The notes below the pieces were generated by a model. The model was not told the DNA's origin, made no database searches, and saw nothing but the letters and a program-made list of their open reading frames with translations. This document shows, piece after piece, positions 46,051 through 56,189 of a stretch of 64,000 nucleotides of DNA. Where the stretch lies: the NCBI GenBank assembly GCA_030386875.1, contig CM059574.1:5649934-5713933 (forward strand), read 5' to 3'. Origin of the DNA: Morinoia aosen. Its lineage: Eukaryota > Arthropoda > Malacostraca > Amphipoda > Talitridae. The translations under genes were made by a program, and so were the position numbers. Positions within the stretch are counted from its first letter, which is position 1. Every line of letters begins with the position of its first letter.

Positions 46051-46414
46051 CTTTTTTTGACATCAAACTCATCCATATACTTCAAAAACTATAAGAGCCT
46101 TTGCAAATTAGCATTTTGAAGTGCAAAAATATGGAGCGTACAAGACTGGCAGCAACAGAGAAGCTGCGGTAGCGTGCGGGGAGCGTCACCTACACGTCCC
46201 CTATATACGCCGTGCCTCATAGCACACCAAGAAGACCTTCTTGTAGCACACTGAGTCTCTGTGATTGTGAGTGTGACTCTGTCTTGTTTCTCGCTGTCTG
46301 ACACACAGGCTATGCAAGGTAGCCACCAGTATCACCCTATAGTCATCACCATTACACGTGTATTTTGAAAATTTAGTAAATTTTAGGGTAGACGGTCCCC
46401 TTAAAATAATGAAG

Positions 46415-46544
46415 ATGCCTGGTTTACCTCTAAATATTCTTTGAATTGCCTTAAAAATTTTGGTATCATCATTTTTAGACCTAGTGGATTCTTTAAAGAG
46501 GATAAGAGCATAACATTTTGAAAGCTGAAAATAAGCTCCACCCT
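46415..46544 (-). repeat. Right TIR of the family-E transposon
   Basis: Inverted partner of 39,218-39,360. The outermost exact block is 46,532-46,544. Confidence 0.65.
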
Positions 46545-47469
46545 AGCGGCCATTCATTCGTGGTGTGTCCTGCATAATCATGGTTTTATCATCTATTTTA
46601 ACGCCTTGTCGTTTAAATTGAAAAAAAAATATAAATGTGGATGAAATAAGAAATTTTGAGCTTAAATCTTTTGAAATATTTAACATGTCTCAGTTATATG
46701 GTAAACACAGTTAATGCTAATAAATTATCGTTCTTGTAGTGCGGGTTATGTTGACAGCCTTGCACTTTGGATAATTTACTATAAATGAAATGTGTTCTGT
46801 TGATTCAATGAAAATTCTTTGAATAGACCAAGAAAAAATAATAAAATGGAGGAACAGGATGGCTATAGAGGAGGAGGAGGAGGAGGCGGCCATCAGCACT
46901 CAAATTGTAAATCAGTGAAATTTCTAATTGTGACCACCCTGAAGTTTTCATCCCTACTTAGTGGTGTACTGGAGAAGATATACAATTTACTGCAGCACAA
47001 GAATATTTTCAATATTCAGCAGTGAATTGTACTGGAATTGTGAGCTAAATAAGCAACGGGTTTCCGGTGGCAACTTATCAGGAGATGAACGAATTCTGAA
47101 GTAATGTGACCAAATAACTTAGTTTACTAAGGACAGAATACCTTCGACTCGTTTCGCCACATAAAACAGAGTATGATGGTCAAACTGAAGGAGAATATAA
47201 TGGACAATCAGATAAATGTTTTTCATAGGAACTATTACATTTATACAAGTGAATGTCCCTATAAACCTACATATACACTTACACATATACGTACACACAT
47301 ATACGTATACATATACTCAGGTTATCAGTTTTATCATTAGAGTATCATCGTACTGATCATTCAAGATGTAGGAAATGGTTCGGAGATTATACTTTATATT
47401 CTCCGCCTTTCTCTCAATCTTTATTGAACATTAATGGGCCTGTAAATATGAGATCATATAAGATTCAAA
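46545..47469. other. Unassigned spacer with simple repeats
   Basis: A (GGA)n-like patch lies at 46,868-46,890 and an ATACAC/ATACGT-rich patch at 47,265-47,325. No gene recognised. Confidence 0.55.
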
Positions 47470-47990
47470 CCTACATTTTTTAATTAATGCTGAATCGGGG
47501 TGGGGTAGTATCGCAATCGTCGTTAGGGATGGAATTCCAGGATTTGATGCCTGTAAAATAAAAACTGTTTTGAGGCTCAACTTCTGAGTCACACGGGACT
47601 ATAAGTTGATTGTAATTTTTCATCCAGTAGTCATGATAATCAGTTTTGAGAGTTAATTTGCTGTCGGAGTTAAGAGTTCTAGTTGGTTTTAGGTCACATA
47701 CAACGCACAAAAGAAAATCCGCAAAAGTCGGATAGATCGATAATTTTCAGGTTCTTAAAGAAATCGTTGATGTTGGCGTTGCATTCTAAGTTAAAGATAG
47801 TTCTAATAATTTTTGTGGTATGAGTGCGTACTATGTCAGTTTCAGTTTTGCTTGTGAAATCCCTGACTTCAATTCCACAGTGAAAATGTGTACGAATCAA
47901 TGGGTTGTATAAGAATTTTAACGCATTTTTTGCGGAGATGTACTTAACTTCGTAAAATTGCAATTGATTTTGATTTTATCTCCGATTATG
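47470..47990 (-). mobile_element. LINE 3' fragment, second family (copy D)
   Basis: Two minus-strand frames encode the C-terminal end of a LINE ORF2. The 47,963-47,694 frame has YNPLIRTHFHCGIEV and IIRTIFNLE; the 47,710-47,480 frame has YHDYWMKNYNQLIVP, then FYFTGIKSWNSIP. The pattern (NPLI-H-HYGIEVW ... KR-IR-I ... GIK-WNSIP) is the post-RT region of CR1/Jockey-group LINEs. The sequence is clearly different from copies A-C, so it is another family. The frames overlap by 17 bases, so one frame change separates them. It is 5'-truncated at about 47,990. Confidence 0.8.
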
Positions 47991-50857
47991 CTCCAAATTT
48001 GCATCTGTCAGCCTTTTGAATTTTTTAATGCTTATCATAAGAAAAACCTGCATTAGTGAGGTCGGAACTATCGAGACTAGCGCTGAAATTGGCGCGCCCG
48101 TAGAATCCTACTTTAAGTTTTAAAGTTTTCTTCAAGTCCCTATAACTTGAAAAAACCAAGGAGTTTTTGGCATTTTATCATTCGTGAAAATCAATTTATT
48201 TTGAGTTTTTCCGCCTATGGTTGATAATTGTCCGCAAAAAAATCCTACACATTCATGAAACATTTATGAATACGAAAAATAACATTTAACGAGGTTTAAC
48301 TCCCCTTGTTTCTGTGCGCCCGGCGGACGTCTTAGCGAAAATCCGGTGAAAAAACCAAGACCCATACGCGCACAGATTCAAAGGAAGATGAACACCACTT
48401 ACCCTAGACGCCGCGTGGCGTTCACCGAAGGATTGTTCCTTCTATTGATGTCGCCTTTTTATAGGGTAGCCCCTCGAACGCGTCGTCGCAGCGCCTTCAA
48501 ATTTGGCAGGCACATAAAAGGCCCTTTCGACACGAACCTAAGCTTTTTTCTTCGAGATCGTGCGAGAACTTTTCCTTCAATGGCCGTTCAAAGGTCGAAA
48601 ATCGACCGAAATGACACATTTTCAAACTGCTGCCAAACACCCATAGAATGCCTGTAGGCGGCTTTAATTTCAGCATGTGGTAGACGAAACAATGGAGTAT
48701 ACGCCAACGTTGCCATTTTGCGATCCGTTCGTAAAAAGTATCCTTCTTTGCCCCTCAAAGTTTGCAAAAAATTTTTAGGGTATTTTTGACGAAATTTGGA
48801 GAATTATTTTGAGAAAACCACGGAGGTTAAATCTTTCAAAGTTTGATAGCTCGTACATTTTCAAAAGTTCTAAGCCTCATAAAATCAGCGGCTCTCGAAG
48901 CGATCAAGTTTCGACACAACTTGGGGTCAAAGTTTTCCTCAAAATTTTCGAAAATTTTGTGTGAGGTTTGAGTTTGCCTAAGTATTGAACGGTAATACCT
49001 GGGGGTGTCAAACTTTGTAGTCTCGTTTAGAAAGCTTTGTAATATACCCAGCGAGTTTTACAGAGTGCCAGCTTTGAAAACTTGAGTGGTGCGCAACTTT
49101 AAAGTTCAAGTAAAAAAACGCGTTTTTTATAAGGTCATTTTCGAACGCCAGTTGTGACGTTGTTTGATTGATTGGTGACTTGAAAATTTGATACGACCTA
49201 GTTTCAACCTTTTTCTCAAAGTTATTAGGTTTACAGTTCATCATGAGCAAAACTTTTCTCAAAAAATGGTTCCAAACACAACCCCCAACACCCCCAAAAA
49301 ATGTTCCGAACATGTTTTAGGAAAATGGGGGCGATCTACGGAAAACTTCATTTAACATTTTCTGCTCGGTTTTTTGTCGTGCATTCAAAAGTTTTTGGGC
49401 AGGTTGAATTTCGGGTTTGTTTGAGCGTGAGACATTATTTTCACTTTTCCAGGCCATTTTTGCCTTTCCTTCACCCCTGAAGCCCACTTCCTCACCTTCG
49501 AGGGAGCTGAAAATCACTTGAAATATGCGTCTTGAGGAGATCTTTCGATTGATACTCGTGTCTCAAAGTTGTAGGCCTTCAACTTTTTGTTCAAATTTGA
49601 AAAAACATCAAACCTTAGGGAGGAATCGCAAAAATTTGCCAATCTAGGGCAAAAACTGGATACCGATCCACCTTGTAATGAAGTCTCCAAAATGCGAATT
49701 TTTTTTAATGGCGAAATTTATGGCCTGAAATGAAACTTTATGGAGTTTAAAGGTTTTATATGGATGCCCATTTTCATGAACTTGGTGCTGTGTTGTTTTT
49801 CGATTGCGAAACAATATAATTAAATGAATCGTTGAAGTTCAAATTTTTTTTTAATTTTTTTCCATTGGAAGCGATTTTGCTAAGTTTTGAGTGTTTTAAT
49901 GTGTTGTTAGAGCTCATAAAAATATATTGTATTTCGAAGTAAACGTTGTAAGTGCCTGTTTTTGCCTTGAAATTCATAATTTTTTTTTGCATGACGCGTA
50001 ATTCATCATTTTCAATGGTTTATATTCGTTTCACAGGGAATTTTATAGAGAACAAATGTGTTTAAAATAGGCGATTTACCTTATGGTTGGATTATTTCAC
50101 TTCCAACAAGTTTTGGTACAGAAAAAAAAAATGTTAATTGAGCTTAAAATTTTCGTCTAAGTCGAGAAAATCGGTATGCAAGGCGGTTTGCAGTTGCAAT
50201 ACCTAAATGAGGTTCAGAATTTGAGGCTGAAATCTTGTGCTGCTTGTAGAAGTTGTAATGTAAATGATGTTAGAACTAGAAAGATGACAAAACTAATGTT
50301 AAAGTGTCCGCATCATCGTACTGAGCATGTAAAGTGACTTCAATTATAACTTATTTTTGGAATGGAATTGTTAACCCTCATAAAATTGTCTTTGTAATGG
50401 ATAGAAAATTATTTCAATGGGATACTTGTTGATTAAATGTCGTTGTTAGGAGAATCCATCCTTCTGTCCCACTGCAGTCATTTCGCACAGTCAACTGTTA
50501 CGTCAGTTTTTCATGAAGAGAGATACGAAATCAACCCATAAGTTGTTGTAAGTGAAAAGTGTCCCCTTTCTTCAATGAAACGAAAGTTGAAAAGAAATTG
50601 TTAACATTGTCTACTGAAGATTAACATGATACGTACATTTAAAATGATTCCAACTTGATAAATTTCGTAATAGGAACAGAAATTATTGATTTCCCATATT
50701 CATAAATTTCAAGTGTAATGCCTGTTCGATGGGCGAATTGGTCCTCAAAGACGCGGCCTGCCGTGTGTGTCCTTTATGACTGGGATAACAAGCAAGATGT
50801 GGATACAAAATAGTTATTATTTGTTTATATAACTCCTATCTATTAATGTATAACTCA
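47991..50857. other. Unassigned stretch with CAAAGTTT-like texture
   Basis: From about 48,740 to 49,750 words such as CAAAGTTT, AAAATTTTC and TCAAAGTT recur densely without a fixed period. A GC-richer block at 48,300-48,660 contains a 103-residue plus-strand frame with many arginines and no known motif. I could not assign a gene, virus-like element or transposon. Confidence 0.45.
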
Positions 50858-51000
50858 TTTATGTATGTCAAGCTTCGTTGTTACTTGAATCTTTGCCTGA
50901 AATACTTAGATATTGAGTGAAGTAGGAACAGCATTTTTGACTTGAGTTACCCCTCGAAGCCGTGCTCAAGCAGGAGGTATGTTCAGTCATTTTGAGACAC
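50858..51000 (+). repeat. Three-copy dispersed repeat, copy 1
   Basis: Starts TTATGTATGTCAAGCTTCGT and contains TATTGAGTGAAGTA and GAGTTACCCCTCGAAGC. The core is at 50,946-51,000. It pairs with 51,381-51,527 over about 145 bp. Confidence 0.7.
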
Positions 51001-51380
51001 TGTACAAGTTTTGGTAGTGACTTGAAAAACAAAACGAAAGCGTTGTTCAAAGCTTCGTATGTCGGTGAGTTTTTGAGAATTATTGGTGGTACTACATGGA
51101 AATATTATCGGCTCATGAGTCGGAAATACCTCTGTATGAGAATTCAAGATATGAAAGAACTCGCATTTTAACATAGAAAATGGTGCTAAGTTGTTTAGGC
51201 GGTGTAAACCAGTGAAGCTATTGAATATGATGGAAGGATCGATTCTATTATGTTTTTCGGGAGTTAAATTGAACATTTACGGGTGAAATCACGAACATGA
51301 ATTCATTTAGAAATTATAGGAATGGGTCATTTCACTTATTTCGATGCCGAAATTTGAATGAATCTTTAATGAGAACTGAC

Positions 51381-51527
51381 TTTATGTATGTCAAGCTTCG
51401 TATTTGCTTCAATGTTTGCTTTCAAGATGTAAATATTGAGTAAATGCATAACATGATTTCTTACTTGAGTTACCCCTCAAAGCTCTTCCTGGAGCAGTGC
51501 ATGTTTTCAGTTATTTTGAGATACACA
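51381..51527 (+). repeat. Three-copy dispersed repeat, copy 2
   Basis: Starts TTATGTATGTCAAGCTTCGT, exactly as copy 1, and contains AATATTGAGTAAATG and GAGTTACCCCTCAAAGC. The core is at 51,469-51,527. Confidence 0.75.
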
Positions 51528-53616
51528 ATGTCTCTTCTTAGAACGAAAATTTAATTTTGATGTTCGACAAATCACTAATTTCACTTAAATCATGGTAGCA
51601 ATTGACACGAAGCGTGCGGCCTGATGTAGGGAGGCGATAGCACTTTTTTCGTGTGGAGAAAGTGAGATTGAGTTATATTGAGAGGTAATGGTTTTGTTTT
51701 CATGGTAAATGATGATGCATTGGTGAACTCGGTTATCAATTGAGTGTAGTTTGAATTAGGCATTTGATTTTATGTGCATTGCAGGTAGATGTTGGAAATT
51801 TTGATACAATGTACATATGTATGTCTGTTTATGCTGACATTTTGAGATTTGACCTATCGACATTTTGGGGTGAATGAGTAATTTTCGAAAATTGTATGCA
51901 TGTTCAAATTTACGATGAAGGGTACTTTGAAATCAGGTAGAGAATTCATTTTGGGCTCATATGAAGCGGAGTCAAAAGCAGGGTGTTAAAGTGGTTTATT
52001 ATATTATGTTTATTCATAATTGTTTGATATATGGGGGAAATGAGTTTGTGAAATGTTTTTGCCGTTATTTCATCATTGGAACGTGTTTTGAACCGTTTTG
52101 GGAGTAATTTCGGCTATTTCGATCTGTGTAATGATCACGGATTTGGAAAATTTAGGGAAAAGTTCGATAAAAGTGTACGGATATGAAAATGTTATTATCA
52201 ATGCAAAAAGGGATGCATATGAGAATTGCTGCAAATGAAAATGTCAGTACCATGCGGACAGGTATTTTTTAGGCTGTTAGTGAAGTGTAGGGGTTAAGTA
52301 CGGTGAAAAAGGGGTAGAAATGAGACAGAAATGGATTTTTTTTAGAGTTTGAAAGTGTTTCTAAGGTAAATGCAGTGTCCCTCGAGTATGACTAATATAA
52401 GAGCTGTAATGATGCCGCTCTGCGAGGTGCGTAGCACCCGTAGAGCGGCGCAAGAAGTCAGATAAAATTTTCTCAACCTTCGAATTTAACCGCGCGACGG
52501 CGCGTTCCATCATTATGAACCCAATGAAGATGAACAGGTGTCGATGTTGTTGTATGAAACGAGAATTAGCTTTCGTTTTGATGTGGTATTGCGATTTGTC
52601 TTTATTTTGGTGATGATTTATATTTTATTGAGGATTCATGGTTGTTTCTTATAGTTTGGAGAAGGATTGGATGATTTAATGGCTCTGCATGAATAAGTGC
52701 GACGCTATCTGATGTATGGTAATGTACAGCTCATTAACATGATTTATTCGTTAGAACAAGAATACATTTGGTTCTTGTGGTTAATTTGAAAAAGTATTGA
52801 TAGTAATTGGATGTGACACGAAGTTGGTGGATATTTTTTGTTTTCTCTTGAAGGTTTGAAATGAATTTTAAGAACGGAAGGTTATTTCTCGCTTATGCAG
52901 GTGAGTAATGTATTTTGATGTCTGAGGTGGGAATTTTGGAGGGTTATGGGAAGCCTAATTTCCCTACGTCAGGCTTTGGCGGAATTTGAAATAGGTTTGG
53001 TAGAATTTCATTTATTTTTGAAAGGCATGTATAATGAAAATTTGGAATGAGGCTCATGTAATTTAAATCAGTTATAGGTAACATGTCATGTATTGTGGTT
53101 AAATGAACGAACATATTTATAGTCTTGTGAGCATTTTTGACCTTAGGTGAATTCGTGATTTAATATTGAAATTTCATTCTCCCAGGATTCTGTATATAAT
53201 ATTGTGAAGAAAGTTTCAGTCGCGCTTCATATTAGGGATTTATGTTATTTTAAGTTTTGATTTAGGTGAAGCTATATAATTTTGAGTAGGATAGGTTAAA
53301 TGACTTTGTGTAAATTGATGATAAACAGGGGATGGACGGTAAGTTAAATGGAATACAATAAGAGTGGTGAGAAATTCAACCAAAAAATTGTATACATGAG
53401 GTTATAAAGTCAGATGAGGATAAAATTGCTTATGTTAGGTTTGATTAGACTATGTCGCGTTAGATTACTTGAGGTTGGGTTGAGTTGGTTATATTATTAT
53501 GGGTTTGGTTCGGAAGTGATTGGTGAACTTATTGGTTGAATTGTGATTGGTGTAGTCATTTTAACAGAGAAGATCTGATTGATTTGTTGAGGATGTGTTA
53601 TTCATAAAAAATTTTA
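51528..53616. other. Unassigned G+T-skewed DNA
   Basis: The plus strand is visibly rich in G and T and poor in C from about 50 kb to 54 kb. No gene was found. A GC-rich hairpin lies at 52,414-52,449. Confidence 0.5.
52414..52449. repeat. GC-rich hairpin in AT-rich DNA
   Basis: GCCGCTCTGCGAGGTGC pairs with GCACCCGTAGAGCGGC across a three-base loop, with one bulge and one mismatch. GC content contrasts strongly with the flanks. Confidence 0.75.
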
Positions 53617-53673
53617 GTTACCCCTCAAAGCTCTTCTCCAGCAGCGCATGTGTTCAGTTATTCGGATATACAC
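53617..53673 (+). repeat. Three-copy dispersed repeat, copy 3 (core only)
   Basis: GTTACCCCTCAAAGCTCTTC, then GCATGTGTTCAGTTATT, matches the core of copy 2 nearly exactly, while the upstream 90 bp do not match. Confidence 0.75.
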
Positions 53674-53966
53674 CATGAAAGTTCCCCGAATGAAAACAAA
53701 TTTCCATATTCAGTGTGTAACCGTTGTCTCTTAGATCCGTGTCATAATTTGAGAGATCACGGTCTGTGAAATGATTTTTAAACTGTAATTATGGGCTTAG
53801 GGTACGTTTTTATTTGATAATGGTGTCGGAAAATGAATTGATTTTTGTGTTTGAAAGGTAAACATAGAGCCTAAAATGGCCATTGTACACATCGGTTTGT
53901 GAATTGAGACGATGGTGTATCTGATTGTGTTGGCTAATTGTAGTTATTTTTTAAAGTGTGCCCTAC

Positions 53967-54068
53967 ATGTGTATGTGTATATGTGTGTCTGTGTGTGTGG
54001 GAGTGTGTGTAGAGTGTGAGCGTCTGGGTTTTGGGGTGTTTGTGTGTGTGTGGGTGTGTGTGTGTGTT
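53967..54068. repeat. (GT)n-rich simple repeat
   Basis: About 100 bp of interrupted GT runs. The minus-strand histidine/threonine-rich frame across it is an artefact. Confidence 0.9.
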
Positions 54069-54278
54069 GTCCGCCCCCGGTCTATGCTGGTTTTTTCCTT
54101 CATTTAGCGTTAAACGACGACAACGAACGCGAGCAAAGCCTAGCTTCACTTGTGGGCAAGAGCTAGTTCATAACTGGCGCGGCCTGGCGAGATATCGTAT
54201 CAAACGTGTTGAGAACCAACACGGAACGCGCGGCGTATTGGCTACAGCCGTCGCACACATGATATTCATTGCTATACA

Positions 54279-55054
54279 TCAATTTAAATTACTGTAGCTA
54301 ATTTGCCGCGCTCGTCGATTAAAGGATAGGCTTAATATTAGACCTTCAATGTCGGAACAATAGCAAATAGCGTCACTCATTGCTAAGAATTTCACAAGTT
54401 CCTCGAGTTCATGGCGAAAATGTGAAGTAGTAGTAGTATCCGGTGCACGAAATTTAAATTTTTCGCGGCGTGATCCGTACAATAATTCAGCTAGACCTTT
54501 TGTTAGGGTCAATGTCCCATTAGAAGTCAGAAACATCAGCATTATTCATTAAATAAATACTCTCTCTGGATTGATAGTCAGGGTTTGATATCTTGCTGGT
54601 AGATGAAAGAGAACTCTCTTATTGCGTTTTTTCTCTAATATAGATTCTGTAACTGTTTGGCATTGGAAAACTTCTAAGATCATGTGGAATTAGTTTAGAG
54701 GTTATGGGAACGTCTGGGTACTTCACAGTTGCAAGAGTTTCGTAGGAAAAGCCGGTGACATTGGCCAAAAAAGTCTGCGGTGAGGTTACTTGACTCACTT
54801 CGTATCATAGGAACTCTGATTGGCGAATGGTTGTACTTGTTCGCCTTCCTTATCTAACCGCGCAAGTTGCGTGCACATCTCAAACAGATGAACTTTGGTG
54901 CCCAGGATTTACCAGGATCCACTTTTAAATCATGGCATGGTTTACATGCTTTCTTCAGAATTAGTGTACACGTTTTCCGATGGGTTTTGTCTGTTAAATA
55001 GCCGCACACAAAACCAAGCAGGTATAATGAGTTAGAGCAATTTCTGGACGCCAT
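54279..55054 (-). pseudogene. Family-F arthropod repeat gene, truncated and broken
   Basis: The first piece (55,054-54,854) starts MASRNCSNSLYLLGFVCGYL and has cysteine pairs CFVCG-like FVCGYL and CLRCARNLRG, a possible zinc-binding domain. From memory this is the N terminus of a multi-copy uncharacterised arthropod family (MASRNC...FCFVCG...SWAPH..C..C...LRG). The middle (about 54,760-54,620) carries YPDVPITSKLIPHDL in another frame. The last piece (54,542-54,279) has TLTKGLAELLYGSR, then HELEELVKFLAMSDAICYCS and DIEGLILSL, matching the family's next block (ELL.SRL...D..CYC.DI.GL). The C-terminal half is absent; homology ends near 54,300. Whether the family is host or transposon-borne is not known to me. 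Confidence 0.7.
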
Positions 55055-55902
55055 AATTCAGTCTTAAACTACAAATAAAAAAGAAACAAATGAAAGATCA
55101 ATAACGCTAGATTTTGAATGTTTTGGCACATTACCTTCAATGTAATTATTCTCACACGCAAAGATAATATTGTGTGGCGTTGCATGAAAAATTACCAAGA
55201 ACTTGGTGGTGAAAAAATATGAACCTGTTGTGATGGAGCAAAACGGTTTTCAGATTTGAAATCAGTATAAAAATTACATTAGATAAAGTCTACACAATGC
55301 CAGATGTATATAGCGTGTTTATCAGTGTTATGAAATGAACAAATTTTTAAGTTAGAAAATCATTTCTATGAACAACTTCCTTCAAGTGAATAAGTAAATA
55401 TCGTATTTATTTTTTAATGACCTGTCAAAAGCAAGACTTAACATGCGATATTGCATATAAAAATGCCCGTGCTAGTTACTTAAAAACATCCGAGTACAGT
55501 AGTTCGATTGCGAAGAATTCAGCATATACTAAAGCTAGAAAAATTACTCCAACCTCACATTCACTCGGTCGACCGATCGTGAAGAGTCGCATGAACTCAA
55601 ATAAACGCGCATTACTAGCTAATTATCTGCGAGTGCACAGCCTTCCACCTGGCGCCATTTCAGGAAATTCAGTCTAATTTGATGACGTATGACGGGACTC
55701 TGAGCGGGTAATTATCGTACGCAGTGTAGAAATTCGCAAATTGATGCATAATTCGGCCGTGTTATGTAGATCAGCGTGGAGGCAATAATGCCGTGCGCTC
55801 GGTGCGCTGTCCCTAGCGTCGCTTTGTCATGCGGCGCCGGCCTCGGCGGCAAAATGTAGTGGGAATTTATCTCGGGGCTCCTGCTGCGGCCACACCTGTG
55901 GT
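55055..55902. other. Unassigned DNA with a GC-rich end
   Basis: No gene recognised. About 55,760-55,900 is GC-rich (GCGGCGCCGGCCTCGGCGGC) and could be a CpG-type island or old exon. Confidence 0.45.
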
Positions 55903-56189
55903 AGAACTGATGAATGGGTGGTGAATTAAGACTAGGTTTGTGCTATGTCTGACCTGCTATAAAACTGAAGAATGGATGGTGAAATTAAAACCTTGTTAAA
56001 GCTACGTCTGACCTGCTTCAAACTGATGAATGGACAGCAAAATTAAAACAAGGGTTGTGCTACATCTGACATAAACTGATGAATGGACGTTGAAATTAAA
56101 ACCTGGCTTGTTCTACGTCTGACCTGCTATAAAACTGATGAATGGACGTTGAAATTAAAACCAGACTTGTGCTGCGTCTGAACTTCTAT
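55903..56189 (+). repeat. ~59-bp tandem repeat (~5 copies)
   Basis: Each unit contains AAACTGATGAATGGACG, GAAATTAAAACC and CTACGTCTGACCTGCTAT. Five copies with indels; the fourth and fifth are the closest pair. Confidence 0.85.

Larger units (their letters stand above)
39218..46544 (-). mobile_element. TIR DNA transposon carrying a family-E transposase-like gene
   Basis: The outer ends are inverted copies. Left: AGGGTGGAGCTTA at 39,218-39,230. Right: its exact complement at 46,532-46,544. Further in, both arms carry ATGCTCT, TCCACT, CCAAAATTT and TTAGAGGTA..CCAG in the same order, about 126-140 bp in all at moderate identity. Between them the minus strand encodes the decayed family-E protein (entries below) from 45,546 to about 39,560. 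A 3,738-bp TIR element and a SINE are inserted, so the original element was about 3.3 kb. I found no clear target duplication; TAA/TAG next to the ends is a possible 3-bp one. The superfamily is unassigned. Confidence 0.7.

Noticed and set aside
53934-54149. Histidine/threonine-rich frame
   Set aside because: Product of the GT-rich simple repeat.
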